DNA from: Flavobacterium luteolum
GTDB lineage: Bacteria; Bacteroidota; Bacteroidia; Flavobacteriales; Flavobacteriaceae
Direction: 5' to 3'
NCBI RefSeq assembly: GCF_027111275.1
Contig: NZ_CP114286.1
Location: forward strand, 186,001-250,000
DNA: 64,000 nt
Shown here: piece after piece, positions 8,410 through 17,575 of the stretch
Numbering within the stretch: the first letter of the stretch is position 1
Layout of the letters: every line of letters begins with the position of its first letter
The notes under the pieces: model-generated
The model's database searches: none
What the model was told of the DNA's origin: nothing
Seen by the model: only the letters and a program-made list of their open reading frames with translations
Translations under genes and position numbers: made by a program

Positions 8410-9999
8410 TTATTTCGTTACTCTAAACCAATCTACTTCAACATTTCCAGAATCATTTTTTACTTCTTCACCTAAGGCAAAAAGTCCAACTTTGGCACCA
8501 ATCCATCTTCCTTCTCTAGATTTGAAATCATTCCCTATAGTTTGATAATTTTTATCATCTAAGCTGTAAAAGAAACTGCATATTCCATTTTTCTTAATTT
8601 GAACTCTCAGATAAATGGTATTGTTTTCTATTAAAATTGGTTTTGTTCCCGTTTCTGAAACCGTTTTATCAAAAGTTCCTGTTTTTTGGTTCAAGTATAG
8701 TTTTCCATCGACATTTTTAAAGCATAGAAAACTGTAATCTAATCCCATTACAATCAAACCTGTTGATTCGCCTTTTAATCTTGAATTAAAAGTCAGTTTT
8801 GCTGTAGCTGTAAACTCTTCTGCTGGAAATTTTTGCAATAACAAATTGGGTGCATTGAAGATGTTTGAAGTACTAGTATTACAAAAAAGATTCAGATATC
8901 CTAAACTAGTTGGGAATCCGAAATTAGTTTGTCTGTTGGCTTGCCATTGCCATTGTAATCCTAATTTAGATTCGTTAAACTCATCTGAAGTTGCCGGAAC
9001 TTCTATTGGATATTTTTTACCAACATTTGGCTTTCTATAGGTAGTTACAGGCTCACCAATTCCATTTTTATCAAAATCCTCCCCCATAACTGGCCAATCG
9101 TTTACCCATTTCATTGGCTGAAGATGAACAATGCGTCCGTAAGCACCTTTATCCTGAAAATGGAAAAACCAGTCTTCTCCTGTCTGAGTGGTAACCCAAG
9201 CACCTTGATGCGGACCATTTATTGCGGTCGAACCTTGTTCTAGAACCTTTTTCTTCTCATAAGGTCCAAAAACATTTTTCGATCTTAAAACAGTCTGCCA
9301 TCCTGTTGGAACGCCACCAGCTGGAGCAAAAATGTAATAATATCCATTTCGTTTGTAAAATTTAGGCCCTTCAATAGTCTCTTCATCCTTGTGTCCGTCA
9401 ATAACCATTACTTCATCATTGTTTACGACGGTTCCTTCTGAATTCATGGAACACACCACAAGCAAACTTTTAATCTGTGCACGACTTCCTGCAAAGGCAT
9501 GAGTCAGATAAGCTTTCCCATCTGTATCCCAAAGCGGACTCGGATCGATCAATCCTTTTCCTGCTTTAACCAAAAGCGGTTCAGACCAAGGGCCTTCTGC
9601 TTTCTTAGCTTTAATCATATAGATTCCGAAATCGGGATCTGGATAGTAAATGTAAAATTCGTTTTTATGAAAAGTAATGCTTGGCGCCCAGACTCCATTT
9701 CCGTGCTGTACGTTATCATACGTTTCAAACGGTGGCTGTTTTACCAAAGCATGTCCAATAATTTTCCAATTTACCAAATCTTTTGAATGTAAAATCGGTA
9801 ATCCTGGAATACAGTTAAACGAAGAAGCTGTCATATAATAATCATCGCCTACGCGAACAACATCTGGATCTGAATAATCGGCATGAATAATCGGATTGGT
9901 GTAAGTTCCGTCTCCGTTATCTGGCGTCCAGACTTGTGCAGTATTCTTTTGAAAAGAAATAATGGAGAAGAGGAATAGGATGATTTTTATGTTTTTCAT
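8410..9999 (-). CDS. GH43 family glycoside hydrolase
   Basis: 529 aa, with a signal peptide ending near TAQ (residue 22). The five-bladed GH43 domain (about 28-320) carries the three acidic residues in context: ADYSDPDVVRV (base Asp44), KGLIDPSPLWD (Asp152) and ETIEGPKFYK (acid Glu210). Residues about 335-527 form a beta-sandwich typical of the GH43 C-terminal domain. GH43 members are arabinofuranosidases, xylosidases or galactan-active exo-enzymes. In a pectin locus, trimming arabinan or galactan side chains is likely, but the activity cannot be read from the sequence. It is tightly linked to the downstream PL10-CE8 gene. Confidence 0.88.
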   Translation of the reverse strand: MKNIKIILFLFSIISFQKNTAQVWTPDNGDGTYTNPIIHADYSDPDVVRVGDDYYMTASSFNCIPGLPILHSKDLVNWKIIGHALVKQPPFETYDNVQHGNGVWAPSITFHKNEFYIYYPDPDFGIYMIKAKKAEGPWSEPLLVKAGKGLIDPSPLWDTDGKAYLTHAFAGSRAQIKSLLVVCSMNSEGTVVNNDEVMVIDGHKDEETIEGPKFYKRNGYYYIFAPAGGVPTGWQTVLRSKNVFGPYEKKKVLEQGSTAINGPHQGAWVTTQTGEDWFFHFQDKGAYGRIVHLQPMKWVNDWPVMGEDFDKNGIGEPVTTYRKPNVGKKYPIEVPATSDEFNESKLGLQWQWQANRQTNFGFPTSLGYLNLFCNTSTSNIFNAPNLLLQKFPAEEFTATAKLTFNSRLKGESTGLIVMGLDYSFLCFKNVDGKLYLNQKTGTFDKTVSETGTKPILIENNTIYLRVQIKKNGICSFFYSLDDKNYQTIGNDFKSREGRWIGAKVGLFALGEEVKNDSGNVEVDWFRVTK

Positions 10000-10020
10000 T
10001 TTTAACTACACTTTTTATTT

Positions 10021-10154
10021 AAACCTGACAGGTTTTGAAAACCTGTCGGGTTTGTAACTTGCTTATTCTTTGATGAGTTACTTTGAGATGCTTCGACTTC
10101 GCTCAGCAAGACAAACATTACAATTGATAATTAACAATTAATAATTATCAATTG
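10021..10154. repeat. Two hairpin-forming repeats in the GH105-GH43 gap
   Basis: 10021-10053 is an imperfect palindrome built on AAACCTGACAGGTTT. 10121-10154 has 12-bp perfect arms (CAATTGATAATT and complement). Between them is a 'CTTCGACTTCGCTCAG' unit that also occurs at about 59960 and, diverged, at 63810. No promoter was recognised in the gap. Confidence 0.7.
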
Positions 10155-10157
10155 TAT

Positions 10158-11381
10158 TTATCTATTCAATTCAATAGCTGCCAAAATAAAAGGCCCTGTT
10201 GCTTTAGGATCGTTATCTTTTTTTCTTTCGTTTACGTAATACTCGTAAGATCCGTCACGATAAGGAGTTCCTCCTAAACCTGCAACTTGACAGCAGTTTG
10301 TTAAAGTGATTCCACCATCTTCGTCTACTTTTTTGATTAAAACTGTAGTCAATCCGTCAAAAGCTTTGTTGGCTGCTTTTTTAAATTTAGCTGGTAAATA
10401 TCCTTTGTTTACCCCTTTTGCAAAAGCATATGAAAACATTGCAGATCCAGAAGCTTCTAAATAATTATCTTTTTCACCGCCTTTGTCTGTAACTTGATAC
10501 CACAAACCTGATTTACTATCTTGAAATTTAAGTATCGCTTCAGAAGCATTGTTTAAATATTTAATCAATTCTTTTCTTTTTGGATTGTCTTTTGGCATAT
10601 AATCTAATACATCAACCAAAGCCATTACATACCAGCCCAAAGATCTAGACCAAAAGTTTGGAGAGTTTCCAGTCTCTTTATTTGCCCATGGCATTTGTTT
10701 GCTTTCGTCCCAACCGTGATACAACAATCCAGTTTTTGGATCTGTTGCTTTAAGCTGAATTACTTCAAACTGTTTTGCGATATCATCAAAACTTTTTCCG
10801 TTCTCAAATCTAGCTGTGTATTCTGCGTAGAATGGTTCGCCCATATATAAACCGTCTAACCACATTTGGTTTGGATAGATTTGTTTATGCCAGAATCCAC
10901 CGCTTTGAGTTCTTGGCTGTTCTGTAAGCTGTTTGCGAATTAATTGCAATGCTTTTAAATATTTATCTTCTTTTGAATAATCATAAACATTAAAAAGCAG
11001 ACGTCCAGGCAATACTAAATCAATATTATATTTATCGAATTCGTAGGTGTTAATACTTCCGTCAGCTTGAACTAAATTATCTACGTAACCTCTGATGTAA
11101 GCTTTGTATCTAGGATCTGGATTTTTTTTGTATAGTTCTTCGATTGAATGCAATACTAAAGCGTGAACATAATCCCATTTAGGTTTTTTAGCATCATCGA
11201 TCATGTATGCTTCTGGATGGCGTTTCATCAATGTCAAGGCCATTTTATCAGACCATTTTGCATTCTTTCCAATCACAATCTCTTTTGCTGGTTCTTGCGA
11301 TGTTACTTTACAACTTGTAATGGTCATAAAACAAGCCATCAAAATCGACATAAAATAACTTTGCTTTCTACTATTTTTCAT
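10158..11381 (-). CDS. GH105 unsaturated rhamnogalacturonyl/glucuronyl hydrolase, lipoprotein (copy 1)
   Basis: 407 aa. The N-terminus has a lipoprotein-type signal with Cys24 in ITSC. The (alpha/alpha)6-barrel matches YteR/YesR-type GH105 enzymes: KYNID (Asp121), RTQSGGFWHKQIYPNQMWLD with Asp176 in WLDGLYM, W-D-E-S-K, and a C-terminal CQVAGLGGTPYRDGSYEYY block. GH105 enzymes hydrate the double bond of the 4,5-unsaturated uronic acid left by pectate or rhamnogalacturonan lyases, releasing 5-keto-4-deoxyuronate for KduI/KduD. Three homologous genes lie in tandem here; this is the only one with a lipobox. It starts 22 nt after the stop of the upstream copy. Confidence 0.9.
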   Translation of the reverse strand: MKNSRKQSYFMSILMACFMTITSCKVTSQEPAKEIVIGKNAKWSDKMALTLMKRHPEAYMIDDAKKPKWDYVHALVLHSIEELYKKNPDPRYKAYIRGYVDNLVQADGSINTYEFDKYNIDLVLPGRLLFNVYDYSKEDKYLKALQLIRKQLTEQPRTQSGGFWHKQIYPNQMWLDGLYMGEPFYAEYTARFENGKSFDDIAKQFEVIQLKATDPKTGLLYHGWDESKQMPWANKETGNSPNFWSRSLGWYVMALVDVLDYMPKDNPKRKELIKYLNNASEAILKFQDSKSGLWYQVTDKGGEKDNYLEASGSAMFSYAFAKGVNKGYLPAKFKKAANKAFDGLTTVLIKKVDEDGGITLTNCCQVAGLGGTPYRDGSYEYYVNERKKDNDPKATGPFILAAIELNR

Positions 11382-11403
11382 TTCAAAATATATTTAAATT
11401 CTA

Positions 11404-12609
11404 CTATTTTTCTAATTCAACTGCAACTAAAATAAAAGGCCCTAATCCATGCGAATTATCCACTTTTATTTTTTCGCCTATATAATATTCATAAGAACCA
11501 TCCCGATAAGGATTTCCTCCTAACCCTGCACTAGCACAAACTTGAGTAATATGTATTTCTCCGTCTGGATCTACTGTCACCAATTTTTTTATAATTCCGT
11601 CAAATCCTTTTTCTGCTAACTTTTTATAGCTTTTTGGCAAATACCCTTTTTTTACTCCTTTTGCAAATGCATAAACAAACATTTCAGAACCAGATGCTTC
11701 AAGGTAATTTCCTTTTCTATTTCCAGCATCTGTAACTTGATACCATAATCCTGATTTATCTTGATATTTTGCAACGGCTTTCGAAACCTCATTCAAATAC
11801 TGGATAAGTTCTTTTCTTTTCGGATTTTCTTTTGGCATAAAGTCTAACACATCAACCAAAGCCATCATGTACCAGCCTATAGATCGAGACCAAAAATTAG
11901 GTGAGGTTCCAGTTTCTTTATTCGCCCAATCCATTTTTTTACTTTCATCCCAAGCATGAAAAAGAAGACCCGTTTTTTGGTCTAAAGTATGCAGGTGAAT
12001 CTGCTCAAACTGTTTTACAATATCATCGAAGCTTTTTCCTTGCTCAAATTCAGCTGTATATTGTGCATAAAATGGAGTTCCCATATACAATCCATCCAAC
12101 CACATTTGATTTGGGTAAATCTTTTTATGCCAAAATCCTCCCGAATTTGTTCTCGGATGCGTTTCCAATTGTTTTCTTAAAAGTTGTAGCGCTTTAATAT
12201 AACGGTCTTCTTTGGTTTGCTTATAAATTTCAAAAAGCCCTTTACCAGCATTTATATAATCAATATTGTAATCTTCTAATTTATAATTTAGAATATCGCC
12301 AGAACTGTTTATTACTGTTTCGTAATACTCTTTAACATAATTGAGATAAGTCGGATTCTGTGTTTTATTGTACAGATTCTCAAAAGCAGTCATCATAAGC
12401 CCAAGCTTATAATCCCATTTTGGTTTTTCATTATTATCAATTTGCCAAGCTTTTGGGTCACGCTTCATAATAGAAAGAGCCATTCTTTCAGACCACTTCA
12501 AGTCTTTAGAAATAACAATTGTCGTTTCTTGAGCTTTTGCATTCATAAGTGAAAACAGCAAGCCAATAACCATGAGTGGTAAACCAAAATATTTTTTCTT
12601 TCTATCCAT
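11404..12609 (-). CDS. GH105 unsaturated glucuronyl/rhamnogalacturonyl hydrolase (copy 2)
   Basis: 401 aa, with a Sec signal peptide ending near KAQ (residue 27). The same blocks as copy 1 are present: DYNID (Asp117), SGGFWHKKIYPNQMWLDGLYM (Asp172), A-W-D-E-S-K-K and a C-terminal VCASAGLGGNPYRDGSYEYY. It is close enough to copy 1 along its full length to be a tandem duplicate. It is expected in the periplasm, acting on lyase products. It is 8 nt from the third copy on one side and 22 nt from copy 1 on the other, so all three are almost certainly co-transcribed. Confidence 0.9.
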   Translation of the reverse strand: MDRKKKYFGLPLMVIGLLFSLMNAKAQETTIVISKDLKWSERMALSIMKRDPKAWQIDNNEKPKWDYKLGLMMTAFENLYNKTQNPTYLNYVKEYYETVINSSGDILNYKLEDYNIDYINAGKGLFEIYKQTKEDRYIKALQLLRKQLETHPRTNSGGFWHKKIYPNQMWLDGLYMGTPFYAQYTAEFEQGKSFDDIVKQFEQIHLHTLDQKTGLLFHAWDESKKMDWANKETGTSPNFWSRSIGWYMMALVDVLDFMPKENPKRKELIQYLNEVSKAVAKYQDKSGLWYQVTDAGNRKGNYLEASGSEMFVYAFAKGVKKGYLPKSYKKLAEKGFDGIIKKLVTVDPDGEIHITQVCASAGLGGNPYRDGSYEYYIGEKIKVDNSHGLGPFILVAVELEK

Positions 12610-12617
12610 AAAAACAT

Positions 12618-13817
12618 TTATTTATCCAATTCGATTGCGCTTAATAAAAAAGCACCCAATCCTATTGCACCATTTTCTTTTGTTTTGGAAGACAAGTAAT
12701 AGTTGTTTGTTCCGTCGCGAAATGGTTTTCCGCCCAAACCTACATTTGATGAAACATTCAATACATTCACTTGTCCTTTTTTATCTACTTTCACGAATTC
12801 TTTCACAAAACTGTCAAATGATTTTTTAGCTGTTGTTTTGTAGCTTGAAGCTAAATATCCTTTATTGGCTCCTTTTGCAAATGCATAAATAATCATTCCA
12901 GAAGCAGAAGATTCTACGTAATTTCCGTATAAGTCTGGTTTATCAGCTACTTGATACCATAACCCATTTTCGCTTTTGTACTGATTTACATTTTTTGCAA
13001 TCTGATTTAAGTACTCCACCAAAACTTTATATTTTGGATGCGATTTTGGGAAATAATCTAATGTTTCCACCAATGCAACCATATACCAACCAATTCCTCT
13101 GCCCCAAATAGTTGGCGAAGTTCCTGTTTGTTTATCTGCCCACGCGATTTCTTTACTTTCATCCCAAGCTTGGTACACCAAACCTGTTTTTTTGTCTACA
13201 ATATGTTTTTGAACGAGTTCGAATTGTTTTGCGATATCATCTAAACTTTTTCCTTTTTCATATTTAACTGTAAACTGCGCATAAAAAGGTTCTGCCATAT
13301 ACAACCCGTCAATCCACATTTGGTTTGGGTAAATCTGTTTGTGCCAAAATCCTCCACTAGCTGTTCTCGGCTGACTTTCTAACTGATTTCTTAAATTCCC
13401 GATAATCTGTAGATAGCGCGAATCTTTTGTAACATCGTATAAATTAAACAGTAGTTTTCCCGGATTCAGACAATCGATATTGTATTCTTTAATATCGTAT
13501 TTTTTGATATTTCCAGTACTGTCAATCATTCCATCAACATATTCTTTAATATAATTGAGGTATTTTTTATTGTTTGTTTTCTGGTATAGTTTTTCAAAAC
13601 CAGACAATACAAAACCCATTTTATAATCCCATTTTGGTTTTTCGTTTCCGTCAAGCTGCCAAGCATTCGGATACTTATTTAAAATAGAAAGAGCAGTTCG
13701 TTCTGACCATTTTAAATCGTACGGAATTGCATTGTCTGAGGCCTCTGTCTGATTTTGCGCAATTGCAAAAACACTAAAAAGCAGAAATAACAATAGGGCT
13801 GTTTTTTGATACTTCAT
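12618..13817 (-). CDS. GH105 unsaturated glucuronyl/rhamnogalacturonyl hydrolase (copy 3, divergent)
   Basis: About 399 aa from the ATG at 13817, which gives a clean signal peptide (MKYQKTALLLFLLFSVFAIAQ). The longer frame begins at a GTG at 13838 inside a palindromic repeat and is unlikely to be used. Barrel motifs are kept: EYNID (Asp115) and PNQMWIDGLYM (Asp170). The C-terminal block that reads CQVAGLGG...YRDGSYEYY in copy 1 is VSSNVGLGGKPFRDGTNNYY here, and the tract W-A-N-K-E-T-G is W-A-D-K-Q-T-G. It is the most diverged of the three copies, perhaps with a different aglycone preference. It is followed by copy 2 after 8 nt. Confidence 0.88.
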   Translation of the reverse strand: MKYQKTALLLFLLFSVFAIAQNQTEASDNAIPYDLKWSERTALSILNKYPNAWQLDGNEKPKWDYKMGFVLSGFEKLYQKTNNKKYLNYIKEYVDGMIDSTGNIKKYDIKEYNIDCLNPGKLLFNLYDVTKDSRYLQIIGNLRNQLESQPRTASGGFWHKQIYPNQMWIDGLYMAEPFYAQFTVKYEKGKSLDDIAKQFELVQKHIVDKKTGLVYQAWDESKEIAWADKQTGTSPTIWGRGIGWYMVALVETLDYFPKSHPKYKVLVEYLNQIAKNVNQYKSENGLWYQVADKPDLYGNYVESSASGMIIYAFAKGANKGYLASSYKTTAKKSFDSFVKEFVKVDKKGQVNVLNVSSNVGLGGKPFRDGTNNYYLSSKTKENGAIGLGAFLLSAIELDK

Positions 13818-13833
13818 ATTTATATTTTTTTTA

Positions 13834-13861
13834 GCCACTCCTGATAGCTATCGGGAGTGGC
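13834..13861. repeat. REP-like palindrome in the DUF4861-GH105 gap
   Basis: A 28-nt near-perfect palindrome containing TCCTGATAGCTATCGGGA (13839-13856) extended by GCCAC/GTGGC arms. The same core occurs at 4715, 4792, 28888, 45329 and 47189. It sits between two co-directional genes and could act as an RNA stability hairpin. Confidence 0.8.
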
Positions 13862-13871
13862 AAAAAACAAT

Positions 13872-14837
13872 TTACATTTTTCCTTTTTTATTCAGTACTT
13901 CCAATTGTTTGTCTAAATACTGAACAAACTCTTCTTTAGTTTTAATTCCGTTTACTTCTTGTTCCCAAGCGCCTAAAAGGTAAAAAGTCACCGCTTTTGT
14001 CGTTGGCTTAAAAACTAAAAGATAATCTAAGTCTGTATCTTCGATATTTTCAATAGTACTAATTTCATAAAAAATTGCCATTCCTAACTTATCTGGAACC
14101 AAAGATTGTTCTCCGTAAGTTGCCAAATATGCCCATTTTTTATTTTTGCTGTCTTTTTTAAGCAATTCAGCTGTTTTTGTTTTTACAATTCCAGTACAGA
14201 TTCCTTTGATTGCTTGCGAAGCTTTTATGGTATGTTGAGTATAAAGCTGATCTGGTTTAATTGTCAATTCTGACACAAAATCGATTTTATCTGAAGCTGT
14301 TTTCCATCCATAATAATTCACTTTTACTGTAGATTCATTCGACTTATTGGCCACTGTCGCAATTGTTGAATCTACTTCACGGAAGTGTAATTTTTCTTTG
14401 TTTAAATAACGGTCTATGGAACCGATTCCGATTCCTTTTCCTGCTTTTAAAATATCGGCTCCCCAATCGCTCATTTCATGATAAGAATCAAAACCGTCCT
14501 GCCCTACTTTTGGCAAAATATTTTCTGATGTCTTTTTTCCAAAAATATCAATAGCATTTCTCCAGTCTAAGTATAAACGATATCCAATTCTATTGTTTTC
14601 CCATCCTGGACCTTCGTAGCGAATATCAAAAGAATGGTCGGTATGTTCTGGAGCCAGCTTTAATCGGTCCACATTTTTAAACACAGTACCGCCTTTATAT
14701 TTTCTTCCTTCCCATTTTCCGTCTGTTTTTGCAGATATTTCGGCATACGTTTTATTGGTTTTGATATCATATTTCTGCGCATTTATGGCTGTTATACCTG
14801 CGAAAAATAAAACTGCTGTGGTGATTTTTGCTTTCAT
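13872..14837 (-). CDS. DUF4861 family secreted protein
   Basis: 321 aa, with a Sec signal peptide (MKAKITTAVLFFAGITAINA). It shares with the protein at 632-1921 the blocks GPGWENNRIGYRLYLDWRN, D-I-F-G-K-K, Y-H-E-M-S-D-W-G and L-G-A-W-E. It lacks that copy's N-terminal lipoprotein extension, so it may represent the minimal domain. It is encoded between the esterase (12 nt) and the GH105 trio (54 nt to the ATG), clearly inside the operon. The many conserved aromatic and acidic residues suggest a carbohydrate-active or carbohydrate-binding role, but no activity is claimed. Confidence 0.82.
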   Translation of the reverse strand: MKAKITTAVLFFAGITAINAQKYDIKTNKTYAEISAKTDGKWEGRKYKGGTVFKNVDRLKLAPEHTDHSFDIRYEGPGWENNRIGYRLYLDWRNAIDIFGKKTSENILPKVGQDGFDSYHEMSDWGADILKAGKGIGIGSIDRYLNKEKLHFREVDSTIATVANKSNESTVKVNYYGWKTASDKIDFVSELTIKPDQLYTQHTIKASQAIKGICTGIVKTKTAELLKKDSKNKKWAYLATYGEQSLVPDKLGMAIFYEISTIENIEDTDLDYLLVFKPTTKAVTFYLLGAWEQEVNGIKTKEEFVQYLDKQLEVLNKKGKM

Positions 14838-14849
14838 TTGTATTCTAAA

Positions 14850-15788
14850 TTATTTAAAAATTGTATCTAAAAATCGTACGCTGTACGAGATTGTCTGTGT
14901 AAACCAAGGGTCATAAAACCAAAATGAATGAGGCGAATCTGGAATAGTCTGCACTTCATTATAGATTTTATATTGATTCAAAATCTGAATCATATCGTCT
15001 CTTCCTGCATGAAATCTCGGTATACTGCTGCAGATATATAATACCGGCGGTGTATTTTTGTCTGTATGACTCAATGCAGATGCGTTTTTCCAATTCTCAG
15101 GAATCTCATCTGATTTTCCTCCTAGCCAAAATGCTGCCATATCTCCCTCTGACGATTCAGGATGTTTAAATGCCAAAACACCGTCTACATCAATTATCGC
15201 ATTGACTTTTGACGATGCTCTGCTTTTAAAATTTTTATCTTCAAAAAGCGGGTCATTATTTGTTGTACCAATCAAAGCTGCCATCTGACCTCCCGAAGAA
15301 CAGCCTAAAACCGCAATTTTGTTTGGATCTACATTAAATTTCACCGCATTGTCTTTTATAAATTTTATCGCATTCTTGACATCAATAACCCCATCAGGAT
15401 ATTTTGCTTCCAATGATAATCTGTATTCAATCGCAAAACACGAATAACCTTTTGCTGCAATTTCTTTTCCGATAAACTGCATTTGATTTTTATTTCCCGA
15501 TCTCCATCCTCCGCCATGAATCATAATTACAGCAGGATTTTTTTTCTTTTTAGTATTGATAAAAGCATCAAAATGTAAAACACGATTTTGCTCTTTATTG
15601 TAAACTAAATCAAATGTTTCCTTAACATCTGGATTTGATTTTATTTCTGGAATAGTAATAAATGGATACTTCTTAATTAATTTAGCATAAGTGCTTTTAA
15701 TCGTATACGATGTGTCTACCTTGTACTGCTGGCTTTGCATTACAATTACATTAAAAAACAACACTAAAATTAATTTAAATTTTCGCAT
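14850..15788 (-). CDS. Secreted alpha/beta-hydrolase esterase (BD-FAE-like)
   Basis: 312 aa, with a signal peptide ending near MQSQQ (residue 21). The oxyanion motif is M-I-H-G-G-G-W (89-95 region). The nucleophile elbow is G-C-S-S-G-G, and the C-terminal S-P-H-S-F-W supplies the His. This HGGG/GxSxG layout is that of acetyl or feruloyl esterases of the carbohydrate-associated BD-FAE/esterase-lipase group. In this operon it probably removes acetyl or feruloyl groups from pectic oligosaccharides. The precise substrate is unknown. It follows susD after a hairpin-containing 100-bp gap. Confidence 0.78.
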   Translation of the reverse strand: MRKFKLILVLFFNVIVMQSQQYKVDTSYTIKSTYAKLIKKYPFITIPEIKSNPDVKETFDLVYNKEQNRVLHFDAFINTKKKKNPAVIMIHGGGWRSGNKNQMQFIGKEIAAKGYSCFAIEYRLSLEAKYPDGVIDVKNAIKFIKDNAVKFNVDPNKIAVLGCSSGGQMAALIGTTNNDPLFEDKNFKSRASSKVNAIIDVDGVLAFKHPESSEGDMAAFWLGGKSDEIPENWKNASALSHTDKNTPPVLYICSSIPRFHAGRDDMIQILNQYKIYNEVQTIPDSPHSFWFYDPWFTQTISYSVRFLDTIFK

Positions 15789-15813
15789 TTCTACTCTTTA
15801 CTTTTTAGTTAAG

Positions 15814-15846
15814 AAAGGAGTTCGACCTATAGTCAAACTCCTTTTT
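15814..15846 (-). terminator. Hairpin between susD and the esterase gene
   Basis: Nine-base stem AAAGGAGTT / AACTCCTTT (15814-15822 with 15836-15844), with an inner GAC...GTC extension. The tract after it is T-rich on the plus strand but only weakly U-rich in minus-strand RNA. It may be a leaky terminator or processing site that keeps susCD transcript above downstream enzyme transcript. Confidence 0.5.
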
Positions 15847-15888
15847 AACTACTTCAAAAAACATAGTTCTCAAAAAACTAACAAATTA

Positions 15889-17562
15889 CTAATAACCAGG
15901 ATTTTGAGGAAAATCTTTATTTTGGTTTAAATCCAAAGCAGATTGTGGTATTGGTCTTAAAATTTTAAGCTTACCATCAACACCAACAAAATTTGCTTCT
16001 TTAATTTTATAATTATAAGCCGAAGCTCTTGCTACCAAAGTTCCTGTACGTTTTAAATCGAACCAGCGTTTATATTCTCCCAATAGTTCTCTTCCTCTTT
16101 CGTCTAGAATATAGTCGATATTAAATTGGGCTAAAGTTGCATTTGCTACACCTGCTCTTCTTCTCACTTCATTTAAACGAGCTAAACCTGTTCCTGGATT
16201 TCCTGCTTTTAAATAAGCCTCAGCAGCAATTAAATACGTTTCTCCAAGTCTCGAAACAATAATATCTCTCGTACTTACAGGCCCTGTGCTTGAAGGCGTA
16301 GTTGGATCTGGATCATCAAATTTCTTAACTGGAATCGTGTAACAATCTAAGTTTTTAATTAGCGTATGTGCCGCAGAATATTCTCCCCAAGGATGATATA
16401 CAAATGTTGCCGATAATCTTGAAGCATTAGCTGTCATCCAAGCTGTTTTATCTGCAGCTGTAAACCATTTTGGCTCGTAAAAATGTCTCACTTTTAACGA
16501 AGCTGGATTTGAACTTCTGTAATACGGATAATATAAAATAGTCTTTGTAACTCCGTTTGTTGTTTCAGGTCCTTCAACAATTTCGGTCATAAAAGTCGCA
16601 TTCCATCTAGCATCGCCTTTTTCGTATAAACCTAAAGCATAATCTGTAGGACATAAATTGTAGCTTCTTAAAGGCGCTCCTGTTTCTGCTCCTCCTAAAT
16701 AAGAACTGAAATAGTAAAATTGGTTATTACCCAATTTTGTTGGATCTGTACTTGTTGAAGCTTTGTCATATTGCACAGAAAAAATCGTCTCTGCATTTAA
16801 GTCATTTCCTGGCTTAAACAATTGATCGTAAGCTAACGCTAAAGTTTGTCCTGCAATTGCAGCATCAGCATAAGTCGCAGCTTTTGAAAAATCATCTGCT
16901 TTACCAAAAGTTTCATATCCTCTTGTTAAGTATACTTTTGCCAACAAATCGTTTACTGCTCTTTTGTTTACTTTTCCAGCTGTGCTATAAGCAGCGCTTC
17001 CAACATTAGCCAAAGCAAATTCTAAATCGGCTATGATTTGTGTATATACTTCTTCTGCACTATTTCTCGTGAAAGATAAAACTGGGGTAGTTATATTATC
17101 TAGAACAATTGGAACACCACCATAAGTCTGTACTAATAAGAAATAGGCATTTGCTCTTAAATAACGTGCTTCTCCTACAAGTGTATTTATGTTTGCTGTC
17201 TGCTCTGTAACTGTCGAATAATACACCGTTTTGTTTACTGCCTGAATCTGCTGGTAACAAGAATTGTATAAATCGGCAACGTTGTCTGAAGACGGAATTA
17301 AAAGCGCATATTGACTTAAACCTGCAGGCTCAGGAGTTCTTCCTTCTGCATACATATCGGTTCCTGCTTCAAAAAGCCATGGATTACCACCATAAATTCC
17401 TTTTAACCAAGCATAATTAGAATTAACCAATAACTGAAATCCTGTTGCAGTTTTATATGTTGCGTCTGCTGGTACAAACGAACGGCTATCTTCTTCTATA
17501 TAATTACTGCATGAACTTACAGCAGCAGCAATTATTCCTATTATTACTAATATTTTTTTCAT
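15889..17562 (-). CDS. susD: SusD/RagB family surface glycan-binding lipoprotein
   Basis: About 557 aa from the ATG at 17562, giving MKKILVIIGIIAAAVSSC with a lipobox Cys. A longer frame from 17589 would overlap the susC stop and spoil the signal peptide. The SusD alpha-helical fold is recognisable from the N-terminal YKTATGFQLLVNSNYAWLKG, the TPR-like ARYLRANAYFLLVQTYGGVPIV and the C-terminal ETYLIAAEAYLKAGNPGTGL with RLNEVRRRAG. It works as the lid on the SusC transporter, capturing pectic oligosaccharides at the cell surface. The start is 13 nt after the susC stop. Confidence 0.92.
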   Translation of the reverse strand: MKKILVIIGIIAAAVSSCSNYIEEDSRSFVPADATYKTATGFQLLVNSNYAWLKGIYGGNPWLFEAGTDMYAEGRTPEPAGLSQYALLIPSSDNVADLYNSCYQQIQAVNKTVYYSTVTEQTANINTLVGEARYLRANAYFLLVQTYGGVPIVLDNITTPVLSFTRNSAEEVYTQIIADLEFALANVGSAAYSTAGKVNKRAVNDLLAKVYLTRGYETFGKADDFSKAATYADAAIAGQTLALAYDQLFKPGNDLNAETIFSVQYDKASTSTDPTKLGNNQFYYFSSYLGGAETGAPLRSYNLCPTDYALGLYEKGDARWNATFMTEIVEGPETTNGVTKTILYYPYYRSSNPASLKVRHFYEPKWFTAADKTAWMTANASRLSATFVYHPWGEYSAAHTLIKNLDCYTIPVKKFDDPDPTTPSSTGPVSTRDIIVSRLGETYLIAAEAYLKAGNPGTGLARLNEVRRRAGVANATLAQFNIDYILDERGRELLGEYKRWFDLKRTGTLVARASAYNYKIKEANFVGVDGKLKILRPIPQSALDLNQNKDFPQNPGY

Positions 17563-17575
17563 TTGAATATCTTTA

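Noticed and set aside
13818..13838. GTG start seven codons upstream for the third GH105 gene
   Set aside because: It lies inside a REP-like palindrome and adds residues before an otherwise perfect signal peptide; the ATG at 13817 is better.
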